Counted from the stretch's first letter, positions 50,053 through 60,471 are shown. The stretch is 64,000 nucleotides of DNA from Streptococcaceae bacterium ESL0687 (GCA_029392475.1 CP113940.1:992001-1056000); one strand, 5' to 3'. Made by a program: numbers and translations. The notes: generated by a model from the sequence alone, not told the origin.

Positions 50053-52521
50053 TTAATTTTTCGAAAATATTTTTAAGTCCTCTTGGCCAATACCAATCAT
50101 GGGACTTATCTTATTCCCCTCTATTAATTCCTGACTTAAAATTAACTCTTCTGGCTCCTGGTCTATAAAAGAACTTACATCTTCTCTGACTTCAAAGCTA
50201 GATTCAGAACTAGTTTCACTAGAAAGACTAGACTCACTAAATTCGAAAATAGCTTGATCTGAAACAGATTCAGTTGATTTACTTGATTTACCATTTCCTT
50301 CAAGCCCTTTAAATTGCTCTAAGAGATAGGTCTTTCTATTACAGCCAACTTTCCTAACAGCCTGATTAAAGGCCTGATACTCGCCAGTTAAAATTAGACT
50401 TTTTTTGGCCCTGGTTATAGCAGTATACAAAAGATTACGCTCAAGCATACGATTATAGCTTGAAATCATTGGAACTAGAACTGTAGCAAATTCACTACCC
50501 TGGGATTTATGAATACTCATGGCATAGGCTAAAGTTATCTTGTACCACTCACTTCTTGGGTAGGAAATTTCAGAACCATCAAAATTCATTAGAATCTCGT
50601 CCTGCTTGCTCTCACTATCCTTAGCAGGAATTAGATCAATAATATGACCCAAATCACCGTTAAAAACATTCAGACTGGTCTCATTGACCAAGTGTAGAAT
50701 TTTATCTCCCCGCCTAAAGACCTTGTCCTGGAAGTCAAACTGAAGGCCCCCTTCTAACGGATTAAATATATCCTGCAAGATGGTATTAATATTGATAATT
50801 CCAGCAACACCCTTATACATAGGAATTAAGACCTGAAATTCAAAGGGATTATTTCCCTTATTCTTCCAAGAAACAGCAATCTGTCTAATAATCTCTGGAA
50901 TTTGATTACCAAAGGCTTCAAAGTAGCTCCCGTCTGCCTTTCTCTCCCTAAAATCTGCCGGCAATTTACCGTCTTTGATTGAGTGGGCAAGACTTGTAAT
51001 GGTTGAATTTTCATCCTGACGAAATATTCGTTCAAGTTTGACAGATGGGAGTTCAGCTATCCTTAAAAGATCTGCCAAAACTTGTCCAGGTCCAACAGAA
51101 GGAAGCTGGTCTGCATCACCTACAATTATGACCTTCATACCAGGTGGGATACTATCAAAAAGTCTATTGGCCAACCAGGTGTCCACCATCGAAAACTCAT
51201 CAACAATTAAAAGCCTACCGCTCAGTTCATCAGGACTTTCATCCAGGTTGTTATCTTCATCTGTTCCAATTCTCAGATGCCTATGCAAGGTGGCACTAGG
51301 TAGGCCAGTAAGTTCATTCATCCTTCTAGCAGCTCGTCCCGTTGGTGCCCCTAATAAAATGGGAAAGACTTCCTCATCATAGGAAGCTGGATCAAGGTCC
51401 AAGTCATTAATTCTTGCGAAAGTATGGATAATTCCATTTAAAACTGTTGTCTTCCCAGTCCCAGGTCCTCCAGTTAGGATGAAGAATTGATTGTCCAAGG
51501 CATCCTTAATGGCCGTTTTTTGCAGGCTATCATAGGAAATTGAAAATTCTTCTTCTACCTCGCCTATTACCCGGTCCAGCTCCCTTGTCTGAATTTTTTC
51601 CGACTTCCTAGAGAGCAGTTTTTCGATATTTTTAGCAATTCCTGCTTCAGCAAAGAACAGGGAATTTTCAAAAAGCTTAGTTCCTTCCTGCTGAATTTTA
51701 CCATCTTCTACTAGTTCTAAAATGGTCTGAGCCAGGTCATCGTAAAGAACCTCAACATTTCTTGAATCTTCCAACAAACTAACCGTCCTATCAAGAAGTT
51801 CCTTAGCTTCAATATAGGTATTACCAGTTTCCTGGGCACTTTCAAAAATAAGGTGAAGGAGACCAGCCCGGTAGCGGGCCCTGGAATTGGCTTCAATACC
51901 AAGACTTTCTGCCATTCTATCGGCTGTTTTAAAGCCAACACCTTTTATATCCTCAACCAGCTGATAAGGGTTCTGACTGATAACATCCAGGGTTTCTTCC
52001 TTATAAAAATCATATATCTGAAAATTTATCTTGGATGAAAGTCCGTATTCACTTAGTTTGGCAAGAATTTTTTCCATGCCGTGGTTCTCAGATAACCTAC
52101 GCAAAAGGCTTGTCTTTTTGGCCGGGGATAAAATAGGATCTAGTTTACTACTGTCATTTAAAATACTGTCAATGGTATCTTCTGGATAACTGGCAAGGAT
52201 TTTTTCAGCCGTCTTCTTACCAATCCCTGGGAAATGTTCACTCGAAAGATAGTTGATTAAGCCCCTGCTATCTGAGGGAGCCTCCTTTTCATAACTTGTA
52301 ACCTTCAACTGTTCTCCGTACTTGGGATGGTTGGTTAAATGACCAAAAAAGGTATAGGTCTCACCTTCTATCAAATCTCCAATGGTCCCATTCACAACTA
52401 TCTCAGTTCCCAAATAATCAGAGTTCGTATCAGTTATATCTATAAGAAGAACCTTATAAAAATTACTTGGATTTTCAAAGAAAACTGCTTCTATACTCCC
52501 GGTAAAAAATATTTTATCCAT
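50053..52521 (-). CDS. recD2: RecD2-type ATP-dependent helicase
   Basis: 822-residue SF1 5'-3' helicase of the RecD2/TraA group. N-terminal OB-like part, helix-hairpin-helix segments (LSSEHFPGIGKKTAEKIL near 92-109 and IKGVGFKTADRMAE near 192-205), Walker A GGPGTGKT (351-358), LLIVDEFSMVD near 435, and the late AMSIHKSQGSEF. It acts in DNA repair and replication stress and works without RecBC. The last about 70 residues are Ser/Glu-rich and probably disordered. Last gene of trmL-phosphatase-recD2. Confidence 0.95.
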   Translation of the reverse strand: MDKIFFTGSIEAVFFENPSNFYKVLLIDITDTNSDYLGTEIVVNGTIGDLIEGETYTFFGHLTNHPKYGEQLKVTSYEKEAPSDSRGLINYLSSEHFPGIGKKTAEKILASYPEDTIDSILNDSSKLDPILSPAKKTSLLRRLSENHGMEKILAKLSEYGLSSKINFQIYDFYKEETLDVISQNPYQLVEDIKGVGFKTADRMAESLGIEANSRARYRAGLLHLIFESAQETGNTYIEAKELLDRTVSLLEDSRNVEVLYDDLAQTILELVEDGKIQQEGTKLFENSLFFAEAGIAKNIEKLLSRKSEKIQTRELDRVIGEVEEEFSISYDSLQKTAIKDALDNQFFILTGGPGTGKTTVLNGIIHTFARINDLDLDPASYDEEVFPILLGAPTGRAARRMNELTGLPSATLHRHLRIGTDEDNNLDESPDELSGRLLIVDEFSMVDTWLANRLFDSIPPGMKVIIVGDADQLPSVGPGQVLADLLRIAELPSVKLERIFRQDENSTITSLAHSIKDGKLPADFRERKADGSYFEAFGNQIPEIIRQIAVSWKNKGNNPFEFQVLIPMYKGVAGIININTILQDIFNPLEGGLQFDFQDKVFRRGDKILHLVNETSLNVFNGDLGHIIDLIPAKDSESKQDEILMNFDGSEISYPRSEWYKITLAYAMSIHKSQGSEFATVLVPMISSYNRMLERNLLYTAITRAKKSLILTGEYQAFNQAVRKVGCNRKTYLLEQFKGLEGNGKSSKSTESVSDQAIFEFSESSLSSETSSESSFEVREDVSSFIDQEPEELILSQELIEGNKISPMIGIGQEDLKIFSKN

Positions 52522-52584
52522 TATCTTTCTTCCTATATCTATTAATCTCCAGGCTGATTTCCCTACTTAAAAATTAATTAATTT

Positions 52585-53208
52585 TTAAACTGTTTTGTTC
52601 CATTCGATAAGTTCAATCTGGTCTAGATTTTTAACGTCAAGAATGGTCAAACTTGAATTAGAGAGAATGCCGTCTTTTCTAAGCCTACTCTTTGGAACCC
52701 CTAAAAGGCTCTGAAGGGATGAGGTCAAAGCTGCACCGTGACCAACCAAAAGCACATTATCGTCTTCTGCTAAATTCTCGTCTTCAGCTAGCTCCCTTAC
52801 AAGATGACTAATTCTTGCTATTACGTCGTCAACATTTTCAGCATCAAAGATCTGACCTTGGAAGGCCTCAGGATTATTTCTAAAGGCATGAAGGGCATCT
52901 GGATACTCCTGACCAACCTTTTCTATCTCACGGCCTTCTAGGCTGCCTAGATTCCACTCATAAAGGCGCTCATCTTTTTCGATTTCCTTAGGAAGGGCGT
53001 TAACCTCAACAATTCCCTTAGCAGTATCATAGGCCCTTTTTGATGGGCTTGATAATACCTGTTTGAATTCGACATTAGATAAATAATCGCCTAAGGCCTT
53101 AATTTCTGCATGGCTTTCTTCTAAAAGCGGAGAGTCTCCTGTCATTCCTTGGAAACGTCTCTCCAAATTCCAAACCGTTTTTCCGTGTCTTACAAAATAT
53201 AATTTCAT
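52585..53208 (-). CDS. Histidine phosphatase family protein
   Basis: 207-residue phosphoglycerate-mutase-like phosphatase with the catalytic RHGKT (7-11), [12 protein letters not shown] near 52 and the second catalytic His in [11 protein letters not shown] (about 155). The substrate is unknown. ATG overlaps the trmL stop (ATGA). Confidence 0.9.
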   Translation of the reverse strand: MKLYFVRHGKTVWNLERRFQGMTGDSPLLEESHAEIKALGDYLSNVEFKQVLSSPSKRAYDTAKGIVEVNALPKEIEKDERLYEWNLGSLEGREIEKVGQEYPDALHAFRNNPEAFQGQIFDAENVDDVIARISHLVRELAEDENLAEDDNVLLVGHGAALTSSLQSLLGVPKSRLRKDGILSNSSLTILDVKNLDQIELIEWNKTV

Positions 53209-53708
53209 TTTAATTTATCCTTTTCATAGGTGTGGGTTAATTCAAGATTTGGGAAACCCTGCTGTCTCAAGCAGTCATAAATCAAAATGGCTGCTGCATT
53301 AGAAAGATTAATACTTCTTACATGCTCGTCATTCATAGGAATCCTTAAGGCCTTATCTGGATTTTCACGCATAAAATCTTCTGGTAGACCAGTATCTTCC
53401 CGGCCAAAAAGAAAATAATGATTAATTTCTGAATCTGAAAGATCGGCGTCTGAATAAATGGTTTCAGCAAATTTAGTAATCAAATGAAGTTTTCCATCAG
53501 CCTGGGCTAAAAAATCAGGTAAATTTTTATGATATCTGATATCCACCTTATCCCAGTAGTCAAGTCCTGCTCTCTTTAAGTTTTTATCAGTAATCTCAAA
53601 ACCGTAGGGCTCAATCAAGTGAAGGACAGTATTAGTGGCTGCACAGGTTCTTGCAATATTTCCTGTATTAAAGTGAATTCTAGGTTCAAATAAAACAATA
53701 TGATTCAC
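53205..53708 (-). CDS. trmL: tRNA (cytidine/uridine-34 2'-O)-methyltransferase TrmL
   Basis: 167-residue minimal SPOUT methyltransferase (knotted AdoMet site): [19 protein letters not shown] (15-33), [11 protein letters not shown] (about 98), [19 protein letters not shown] (about 123). It methylates the wobble base of tRNA-Leu. The start is GTG at 53708 with GGAG 7 nt upstream. First gene after an unusual two-hairpin leader. Confidence 0.93.
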   Translation of the reverse strand: MNHIVLFEPRIHFNTGNIARTCAATNTVLHLIEPYGFEITDKNLKRAGLDYWDKVDIRYHKNLPDFLAQADGKLHLITKFAETIYSDADLSDSEINHYFLFGREDTGLPEDFMRENPDKALRIPMNDEHVRSINLSNAAAILIYDCLRQQGFPNLELTHTYEKDKLK

Positions 53709-53742
53709 GACAAATCTCCTTAAAAGTCTATATAAATAAAAA

Positions 53743-53870
53743 AACTAGGATGCTCGGAGTCAGTCTCGGCAAGCATCCTAGTTACAGGTTAATTTGCTTT
53801 AATCATAACAGGAAAGATTGAAACAAACTAATTCATTGGTAATGATAACACAGGTTAGACACCTTGTAAA
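53743..53870 (-). ncRNA. Two-hairpin leader/attenuator upstream of trmL
   Basis: A minus-strand promoter, TTTACA (53870-53865), 17-nt spacer, TATCAT (53847-53842), is followed by hairpin 1 (TTAGTTTG 53831-53824 with CAAATTAA 53796-53789, one G-T pair, inner AATC/GATT), then hairpin 2 with a perfect 12-bp stem (AACTAGGATGCT/AGCATCCTAGTT, 53783-53743) and a T7 run. The second hairpin is a terminator 35 bp before the trmL start. The architecture resembles the 23S-methyl RNA motif described upstream of methyltransferase genes in Lactobacillales; identity was not tested. A free small RNA of about 100 nt is the alternative. Confidence 0.65.
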
Positions 53871-53956
53871 GGGACAGTTAATTACAATATTATTTCAAAA
53901 TGTTTTTTTATGTTCTTTAGGGCTTCAATCACAATCGATAATCCCTTAAATCACTT

Positions 53957-54050
53957 TGAAAGCGTTTTAACAAAGTACTCTAGAAGCTTTTAAAAAATAA
54001 TTGAAAACGATTTTATATCCTTTGCATGTCTAGGACTTTAGTTGTATAAT
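53957..54050 (+). promoter_or_regulatory. man operon promoter with two cre-like sites
   Basis: Promoter TTGCAT (54022-54027), 17-nt spacer, TATAAT (54045-54050). Two cre-like boxes lie upstream: TGAAAGCGTTTTAA (53957-53970) and TGAAAACGATTTTA (54002-54015). CcpA action here could be repression or activation given the upstream placement. The leader is about 100 nt. Confidence 0.7.
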
Positions 54051-54158
54051 GACTAGGTATTAAGTATGTTCTTTAACTTCCTTGGGATAATTTTATGAAA
54101 AAGTCTTTCTTATAAGCCAGTTAAGCATACACCATTATATTTTTAGGAGGAAACACAA

Positions 54159-55142
54159 TTGAGTATCGGAATTGTTATTGCGAGCCACGGCGAATTTGCT
54201 GATGGAATCAAACAATCTGGTTCTATGATATTTGGTAATCAAGAAAAAGTTCAATCTGTAACTTTTATGCCAAATGAAGGACCCGATGACTTGTACCAAA
54301 AGCTAACTGATGCTGTCGCAACTTTCGAGGCTGATGATGAGGTTTTATTCTTAGTTGACTTATGGGGAGGATCTCCTTTCAACCAAGCAAACCGCATCTT
54401 TGAAGAAAGTAAGGACAGAATGGCTATTATCGCAGGCCTAAACCTGCCTATGTTAATTCAAGCCTACACTGAACGCTTTAATCCAGAAGCAAAACTACAT
54501 GATGTTGTAGGTAACATTATGAAGGAAGCAACTGGTGGAGTTCGTGTTCGCCCAGAAGACCTTCAACCTGTAAGTGAGGTTGCTAAAGAAGAAACTACTG
54601 AAAAAGCAAGTGGTCCTATTCCTGAAGGAACTGTTCTTGGTGATGGGAAAATTAAAATTCCTCTTGCCCGCATTGACTCTCGTCTCTTGCACGGACAGGT
54701 AGCAACAGGATGGACACCAGCTGTTAAACCAGACCGTATTATCGTTGTTTCTGATAAGGTTGCTAAAGACGACCTTCGTAAAAAATTAATTGAGCAAGCT
54801 GCCCCATCAGGAGTTAAGGCAAATATTGTTCCTATTAAGAAAATGATTGAAGTCGCTAAGGATCCTCGTTTCGGAAATACTAAAGCTTTACTACTATTTG
54901 AAACACCACAAGATGCTCTTGAAGCAATTGAAGGTGGCGTGCCAATTACTGAACTGAATGTTGGTTCAATGGCCCACTCAACTGGTAAAACAATGGTTAA
55001 CAATGTTCTTTCAATGGATAAGGATGATGTTAAGACCTACGAAAAGCTTAAAGATTTAGGAGTTAAATTTGACGTCCGTAAGGTGCCAAATGATTCTAAA
55101 GCTGACTTATTTGCCCTTATCAACAAGGCAAACGTTAAATAA
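54159..55142 (+). CDS. manX: Mannose-family PTS EIIAB (fused)
   Basis: 327-residue cytoplasmic EIIAB of the glucose/mannose PTS. EIIA (about 1-130) has active H10 in [10 protein letters not shown]; a Glu/Pro linker (about 140-165) joins EIIB with active H178 in [13 protein letters not shown] start with GGAGG 8 nt upstream. First gene of manX-manY-manZ-manO; called manL or ptnAB in relatives. Confidence 0.96.
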   Translation: MSIGIVIASHGEFADGIKQSGSMIFGNQEKVQSVTFMPNEGPDDLYQKLTDAVATFEADDEVLFLVDLWGGSPFNQANRIFEESKDRMAIIAGLNLPMLIQAYTERFNPEAKLHDVVGNIMKEATGGVRVRPEDLQPVSEVAKEETTEKASGPIPEGTVLGDGKIKIPLARIDSRLLHGQVATGWTPAVKPDRIIVVSDKVAKDDLRKKLIEQAAPSGVKANIVPIKKMIEVAKDPRFGNTKALLLFETPQDALEAIEGGVPITELNVGSMAHSTGKTMVNNVLSMDKDDVKTYEKLKDLGVKFDVRKVPNDSKADLFALINKANVK

Positions 55143-55163
55143 TTTTTAAAGGAGAAACTAAAA

Positions 55164-55994
55164 ATGACATATGGTTTAATTAGTGTAATCCTGGTTCTCT
55201 TCTTTGCCTTTTTAGCAGGTCTTGAGGGAATTCTCGATTCATTTCAACTTCACCAGCCAATTATTGCCTGTTCTTTAATTGGTATCGCTACAGGACACGT
55301 TGCCCCTTGTGTAATCTTAGGTGGAACGCTTCAGATTCTTGCAGCCGGTTGGGCAAATATTGGAGCAGCCGTTGCCCCAGATGCTGCCCTTGCCTCAGTT
55401 GCCTCAGCAATTATCTTAGTCCAATCACACGACTGGTCTGAGTCTAATACCGTATCCCTTGGGGAAATTAACTCAATCATCGGTATCGCTGTTCTTCTTG
55501 CTACTGCAGGACTTATCCTTACAACTCTGGTACGTCTACTATCAGTTGCAATCATCCACAGGGCTGATGCTGCGGCTGAACTTGGAAGCTACCGTGGTGT
55601 AGAATTTTGGCACTTTGTGGCCCTAATGATGCAAGGTCTACGTATTGCAGTTCCAGCTGGGCTTCTTCTAATTATCCAACCAGAAATCCTTACTGATGCC
55701 CTTCAATCACTACCAACTTGGTTTACAGATGGTATGGCCATTGGTGGAGGAATGGTAGTTGCCGTAGGTTACGCTATGGTTATCAACCTTATGGCTAGCC
55801 GTGAAGTTTGGCCTTTCTTCTTCCTAGGATTTGCCCTTGCCCCAATTAAAGAACTTACTCTGATTGCTATGGGAATGATTGGTCTATCTATGGCCTTCAT
55901 CTACCTTGCTCTACAATCATCAGGTGGTTCAAACAACGATTCAAATGGCGGCGGATCAGGTGATCCAATCGGCGATATCCTAAACGATTACTAG
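55164..55994 (+). CDS. manY: Mannose-family PTS EIIC
   Basis: 276-residue membrane channel component, many helices, GGTLQILAAGWANIGAA near 55 typical of the family. In Lactococcus and its relatives EIIC/EIID of this system are also the receptors of class IIa and related bacteriocins. Ends with a flexible Gly/Asn-rich tail. GGAG upstream; 21 bp after manX. Confidence 0.96.
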   Translation: MTYGLISVILVLFFAFLAGLEGILDSFQLHQPIIACSLIGIATGHVAPCVILGGTLQILAAGWANIGAAVAPDAALASVASAIILVQSHDWSESNTVSLGEINSIIGIAVLLATAGLILTTLVRLLSVAIIHRADAAAELGSYRGVEFWHFVALMMQGLRIAVPAGLLLIIQPEILTDALQSLPTWFTDGMAIGGGMVVAVGYAMVINLMASREVWPFFFLGFALAPIKELTLIAMGMIGLSMAFIYLALQSSGGSNNDSNGGGSGDPIGDILNDY

Positions 55995-56007
55995 AGAGGG
56001 GAAAATT

Positions 56008-56919
56008 ATGACTGAACATAAAATAGATAAAGCGACTCGTCGTAGCGTCCTCATCCGCTCATTCTTCCTACAAGGTTCTTGGAACTATGAACGTATGCAA
56101 AATGCTGGTTGGGCATTCTCAATGATTCCAGCCCTCAAAAAACTTTACCCTGGTAAAGAAGAGGCTGCTGCTGCTCTTAAACGTCACCTTGAGTTTTTCA
56201 ACACTCACCCATATGTGGCATCACCTATCCTTGGTGTAACTCTAGCCCTTGAAGAGGAACGTGCTAATGGTGCACCAATTGATGATGCTGCCATCCAAGG
56301 GGTTAAGATTGGTATGATGGGACCTCTTGCTGGTATTGGAGACCCTGTCTTCTGGTTCACAGTTCGTCCAATCTTAGGTGCCATTGCTGCAAGTCTTGCT
56401 GTTAGTGGTTCTCTTATCGCACCTATTTTCTTCTTTGTAGCCTGGAACATTATCAGAATTGCCTTCCAGTGGTACACTCAAGAGCTTGGTTACAAACAAG
56501 GTAGCAAAATCACAGAAGACTTATCAGGTGGACTTCTACAAAAACTAACTAAGGGTGCTTCAATCCTTGGAATGTTTGTCCTAGGAGTTCTGATTGAACG
56601 CTGGGTTAACATCAGTTTTGATGCCGTTAAAGTCTCTGAAATCAAACTTCAAGACGGAGCTTACATCAACTGGAAGGAAATCCCTGCTGGTGCTGAAGGA
56701 ATTAAGGAAGCCCTTCAACTTCAATCAGGAGGACTTGCCCTTGACCAAACTAAGGTAACAAGTTTACAAGACAACCTTAACCAATTAGTTCCAGGTCTGA
56801 TGGCCCTACTACTTACTTTCTTCTGTATGTGGCTTCTTAAGAAAAAAGTTTCTCCAATCGTTATCATCTTCGGTTTATTCGCTGTTGGTATCATCGGAAA
56901 ATACTTTGGTTTCATGTAA
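56008..56919 (+). CDS. manZ: Mannose-family PTS EIID
   Basis: 303-residue membrane partner of EIIC. The family start (SFFLQGSWNYERMQNAGWAF) and GIKIGMMGPLAGIGDP-type segment (VKIGMMGPLAGIGDPVFWF near 103) are present. 13 bp after manY, same operon, followed by a terminator. Confidence 0.96.
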   Translation: MTEHKIDKATRRSVLIRSFFLQGSWNYERMQNAGWAFSMIPALKKLYPGKEEAAAALKRHLEFFNTHPYVASPILGVTLALEEERANGAPIDDAAIQGVKIGMMGPLAGIGDPVFWFTVRPILGAIAASLAVSGSLIAPIFFFVAWNIIRIAFQWYTQELGYKQGSKITEDLSGGLLQKLTKGASILGMFVLGVLIERWVNISFDAVKVSEIKLQDGAYINWKEIPAGAEGIKEALQLQSGGLALDQTKVTSLQDNLNQLVPGLMALLLTFFCMWLLKKKVSPIVIIFGLFAVGIIGKYFGFM

Positions 56920-56921
56920 AA

Positions 56922-56942
56922 AGAGCGCTTTGGCGCTTTTTT
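56922..56942 (+). terminator. Terminator after manZ
   Basis: AGCGC, loop TTTG, GCGCT (56924-56937) with flanking A and T tracts. It may let through some transcription to manO. Confidence 0.8.
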
Positions 56943-56969
56943 ACTTATTACAAAAGGAGAAAGTAAGAA

Positions 56970-57335
56970 ATGGTTCAATCCCTCAATACAAGGGCAGATT
57001 ATTCTGGTCCTGCTATCGCCTACCTGGGCTTTGCAAAATACGGAAAAATCCTCCTTGGAGATCAAGCCTTCGAATTTTTTAATGACCGGAGCCTTAAGGA
57101 TAATATTGTTATCCCCTGGTCTCAAATTAAAAAAATGGAAGGCTATGTTTCCAAAGGAAAGGTTGATAGACGTTTTAATATCGTCTTAAACAATAATTCA
57201 AGTGTCAGCTTTTCATCCAAGGAAGCTGGAAAAATCTTAAAAATTGCTAGGGACTATCTGGGTAATGATAAGGTGGTCAAGGGACACACATTCCTAGGAA
57301 CGATTTTATCTGCCTTTAAGCGGAAAAATAGATAA
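56970..57335 (+). CDS. manO: DUF956 protein ManO
   Basis: 121-residue DUF956 protein, the usual companion of the man PTS in Gram-positive bacteria. A PH-like beta fold is suggested (IVIPWSQIKKMEGYVSKGK). Role unclear. Follows manZ after a terminator hairpin; GGAG lies about 10 nt upstream of the ATG. Confidence 0.9.
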   Translation: MVQSLNTRADYSGPAIAYLGFAKYGKILLGDQAFEFFNDRSLKDNIVIPWSQIKKMEGYVSKGKVDRRFNIVLNNNSSVSFSSKEAGKILKIARDYLGNDKVVKGHTFLGTILSAFKRKNR

Positions 57336-57608
57336 TTGACAAGCAAAATAAATCTGTTACAATTTATCTAGATAAGAATTTATAAGATATAAGAGTGAAG
57401 ACAATATTAGGGGAAACTTTTAGAGAGCTTGCGGCTGGTGAAAGCAAGCAGGGAAGCCTAAGATATCTACTTCATGTAAAAAGTTTTGCTAAAACAAAAC
57501 CGTATGCTTACGTTACAGCAATTAAGATTTACTGGTCTTCCAGTAAATAAAAATAGGTGGAACCGCGGTCGTACGCCCTGTTAATAACAGGGGTACTGCC
57601 GCTTTTTA
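57336..57608 (+). ncRNA. Serine T-box riboswitch with promoter (serS leader)
   Basis: Promoter TTGACA (57336-57341), 16-nt spacer, TACAAT (57358-57363), starting at the base after the manO stop. The leader has stem I, the T-box AGGTGGAACCGCGG (57555-57568), and a terminator stem ending near 57602 with T5. The specifier is not certain; a TCT (Ser) triplet at 57468-57470 is a candidate. Confidence 0.92.
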
Positions 57609-57634
57609 TATATAAAAAATTAAAGGAGTTACAC

Positions 57635-58903
57635 ATGTTAGACATTAAAAAAATCCGTCAAAATCCTGAAGAGGTTGCTAAAAAACTTGAATCTCGCGGA
57701 GTTGAAGTTGCCGTTCTTGATAACCTTAACGCTCTTGACCTTACTCGTCGTGAGCTTATTGTTAAGGCTGAAGAGCTCAAAAAAGAGCGCAATACAGAAT
57801 CTGAAGCCATTGCGATTGCAAAACGCAACAAGGAAGATGCTTCTGCTTTAATCGCTAAAATGCAGGAAGTATCAGCTGAAATCAAAAAACTTGACGCTGA
57901 ACTTGCTTCAGTTGAGGAAAAAATCAACTCAATCATCACAGTTCTACCTAACCTACCACATGATGATGTACCTGTTGGAGCTGATGAAGACGACAATGTT
58001 GAAGTCCGCACTTGGGGTGAGGCACCTGAATTCGACTTTGAGCCAAAACCACACTGGGAAATCGGTGAAGACCTAGATATCCTGGACTGGGAACGTGGGG
58101 CTAAGGTAACTGGTAGCCGCTTCCTCTTCTACAAGGGACTCGGAGCTCGTCTTGAACGTGCCATCTACAACTTCATGCTTGATGAGCACGGAAAAGAAGG
58201 ATATACAGAAGTTATCCCTCCTTACATGGTTAACCACGATTCAATGTTTGGTACTGGTCAATACCCTAAATTCAAGGAAGATACCTTTGAACTTGCGGAC
58301 TCTGACTATGTCCTAATCCCAACCGCTGAAGTTCCCCTTACAAATTACTACCGCGGGGAAATCCTCGACGGAAAAGATCTGCCTATCTACTTCACAGCGC
58401 TTAGCCCATCATTCCGTAGTGAAGCTGGTTCTGCTGGACGTGACACCCGTGGTCTAATCCGTCTCCACCAGTTCAACAAGGTTGAGATGGTTAAATTCTC
58501 AAAACCAGAAGATTCATATGCAGAGCTTGAAAAAATGACAGCCAACGCTGAAAACATCCTGCAAAAACTTGGTCTTGCCTACCGTGTGGTTGCCCTATCT
58601 ACTGGAGACATGGGATTCTCTGCTGCTAAAACTTATGACCTTGAAGTTTGGATTCCAGCTCAAAATACCTACCGTGAAATCTCAAGCTGTTCAAACACTG
58701 AAGACTTCCAGGCCCGCCGTGCGCAAATCCGCTACCGTGACGAAGATGGAAAAGTTAACCTTCTTCACACCCTTAACGGATCAGGTCTTGCAGTAGGTCG
58801 TACTGTTGCTGCCATCCTTGAAAACTACCAAAATGAAGACGGCTCAGTTACTGTTCCAGAAGCACTTCGTCCTTACATGGGTGGAGTTGAAATCATCAAA
58901 TAA
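57635..58903 (+). CDS. serS: Seryl-tRNA synthetase
   Basis: 423-residue class II synthetase. N-terminal coiled-coil arm (about 25-105) that grips tRNA-Ser, then the catalytic core: [10 protein letters not shown] near 190, [21 protein letters not shown] near 268-288 (ends FRSEAGSAG and RLHQF) and the late [10 protein letters not shown] motif 3. ATG at 57635 with GGAG 8 nt upstream; the frame upstream lies in the T-box. Terminator shared with the converging kinase gene. Confidence 0.97.
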   Translation: MLDIKKIRQNPEEVAKKLESRGVEVAVLDNLNALDLTRRELIVKAEELKKERNTESEAIAIAKRNKEDASALIAKMQEVSAEIKKLDAELASVEEKINSIITVLPNLPHDDVPVGADEDDNVEVRTWGEAPEFDFEPKPHWEIGEDLDILDWERGAKVTGSRFLFYKGLGARLERAIYNFMLDEHGKEGYTEVIPPYMVNHDSMFGTGQYPKFKEDTFELADSDYVLIPTAEVPLTNYYRGEILDGKDLPIYFTALSPSFRSEAGSAGRDTRGLIRLHQFNKVEMVKFSKPEDSYAELEKMTANAENILQKLGLAYRVVALSTGDMGFSAAKTYDLEVWIPAQNTYREISSCSNTEDFQARRAQIRYRDEDGKVNLLHTLNGSGLAVGRTVAAILENYQNEDGSVTVPEALRPYMGGVEIIK

Positions 58904-58936
58904 AAAATAAGCTAGCCTAGCTAGCTTATTTTTTAT
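58904..58936. terminator. Bidirectional terminator
   Basis: AAAAATAAGCTAG, loop CCTAG, CTAGCTTATTTTT. It ends serS and the kinase gene. Confidence 0.88.
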
Positions 58937-59810
58937 GGATTAATACTTTGGTTCCTTGATCAACTTGAGACTCAACACTGACATCAAGCTCCAATTTATC
59001 AAGAATTGTTTTTGAAAGATAAAGGCCTAAACCTGTTGATTTTTTCTCCAAGCGGCCATTGTAGCCTGTAAAACCATGTTCAAAAAGCCTTGGAATATCT
59101 TCTGATAAAATACCAATCCCTGTATCTTCAATCAAAAGGGAGTTATCTTCTAAGATAAATTTAACACTTCCCTGGTTGGTATATTTGACAGCATTGTTAA
59201 TTATCTGTTCAAGGGCCACTGAAAACCATCTTTTATCAGTTACAAGAACCCAGGAACCTTTAATCTCAACCGTTAAATCCTTGGCAATAAATTGATTGGC
59301 GTATTTTTTTACAAGTTTGACCACAAGATCCTTAACGTCAAATTTATCAAAACGAAAGTCCGTTGATACATTATTTAGTCTTAGGTATTCAAGAAGGATA
59401 CCTAAATAATTATCAATTTGAAAGGTTTGATTTTTAAGAACCAAGGGATCAATTTCTCCCGTTTGAACCATTAAATCAATTGAAGCCAAGGGAACCTTCA
59501 TTTGATGGCTCCAAATTCTTACGATATCGGTCAAATTTTTGTCAAAAAGAATGGTTTCATCCAACTTGTCAGAAATATTTTGAAGTTCCTCTAAAAGTTC
59601 AGCTTCTTCAATCTTCTTTTTCCGCCACCTTCTAAAATCAAAGATAAAGTAAAAACTAATGGCTAAAAAGGCTATTAAACTAGCACTGATCAAGGGTTCT
59701 GGATCCAGGTCCCACAAGCTAAAAAAGGCCAAATAAATCAAAGAAATAAACAAAAGAACCCATACTAGAAGAAAGTTATCCTTAAAATAATCTTTTAAAT
59801 GTCGTCTCAT
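58926..59810 (-). CDS. BceS-like sensor histidine kinase
   Basis: 294-residue kinase with two membrane helices (about 14-32 and 38-58) and almost no outside domain, the intramembrane-sensing type linked to BceAB transporters. DHp site H102 in WSHQMKVPLAS, N box NNAVKYT (about 203), G boxes DTGIG and STGLGLYLSK. ATGA overlap with the response regulator. A BceB-like permease lies 3.5 kb away at the right edge, a possible partner. Confidence 0.9.
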   Translation of the reverse strand: MRRHLKDYFKDNFLLVWVLLFISLIYLAFFSLWDLDPEPLISASLIAFLAISFYFIFDFRRWRKKKIEEAELLEELQNISDKLDETILFDKNLTDIVRIWSHQMKVPLASIDLMVQTGEIDPLVLKNQTFQIDNYLGILLEYLRLNNVSTDFRFDKFDVKDLVVKLVKKYANQFIAKDLTVEIKGSWVLVTDKRWFSVALEQIINNAVKYTNQGSVKFILEDNSLLIEDTGIGILSEDIPRLFEHGFTGYNGRLEKKSTGLGLYLSKTILDKLELDVSVESQVDQGTKVLIHKK

Positions 59811-60469
59811 TTTAAAACATACCCCACTCCCCTAACTGTATGAATGAAGTTAAAGTCAATTTCTGCCAACTTCTTTCTAAGCCTTGCAATATTTACCTGA
59901 AGGGTATTGGCATCAAAGAAGTCATCTCCCTCCCATAATTTGGCCAAAAGAGCCTCTTTGGTGACAACTGAACCAGCCTTTTCAAATAAAAGACGCATAA
60001 TCCTATTTTCAGTAGCTGTCAGATTAATTTTTTTATCCCCCGCACTCACCTGACCGTCAAATGATAAAGTGTAGCCTGAGAAGGTTAAGGATGAGTTTGA
60101 AAAATCAGAGGTTCTTCTTAAGAGGGCATGAATCTTAGCCCTTAAGACTTCTAGAGAAAAAGGTTTGGATACAAAATCATCAGCTCCCATATCCATGGCC
60201 ATAATGGCATTCATCTCATCAGTGGCACTTGATATAAAAATAATTGGTACCTTGCTGGTTTTTCTAACCTCAGTTGTCCAGTAAAAACCATTAAAATAAG
60301 GCAGGGTCATGTCCATCAAAATAAGATCTGGAACATACTCCTTAATTTCCTGGCTGACGCTCCTAAAGTTTTTAACACTTTGAACGTCAAATTCTTCTTC
60401 AAGAGAAAGTTTCAAACTTTTAACGATTGAATCATCATCTTCAACAATAAAAATTTTTTTCATACTCAT
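59807..60469 (-). CDS. OmpR-family response regulator (BceR-like)
   Basis: 220-residue regulator: receiver domain with VEDDDS and phospho-acceptor Asp in LILMDMTLPY (about 54), and a winged-helix DNA-binding domain (about 125-220, TLQVNIARLRKKL). ATG at 60469 has AGGTGAG close upstream; a GTG at 60472 is less likely. Overlaps the end of the VanZ-RDD gene and the start of the kinase. Confidence 0.93.
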   Translation of the reverse strand: MSMKKIFIVEDDDSIVKSLKLSLEEEFDVQSVKNFRSVSQEIKEYVPDLILMDMTLPYFNGFYWTTEVRKTSKVPIIFISSATDEMNAIMAMDMGADDFVSKPFSLEVLRAKIHALLRRTSDFSNSSLTFSGYTLSFDGQVSAGDKKINLTATENRIMRLLFEKAGSVVTKEALLAKLWEGDDFFDANTLQVNIARLRKKLAEIDFNFIHTVRGVGYVLK

Positions 60470-60471
60470 CA

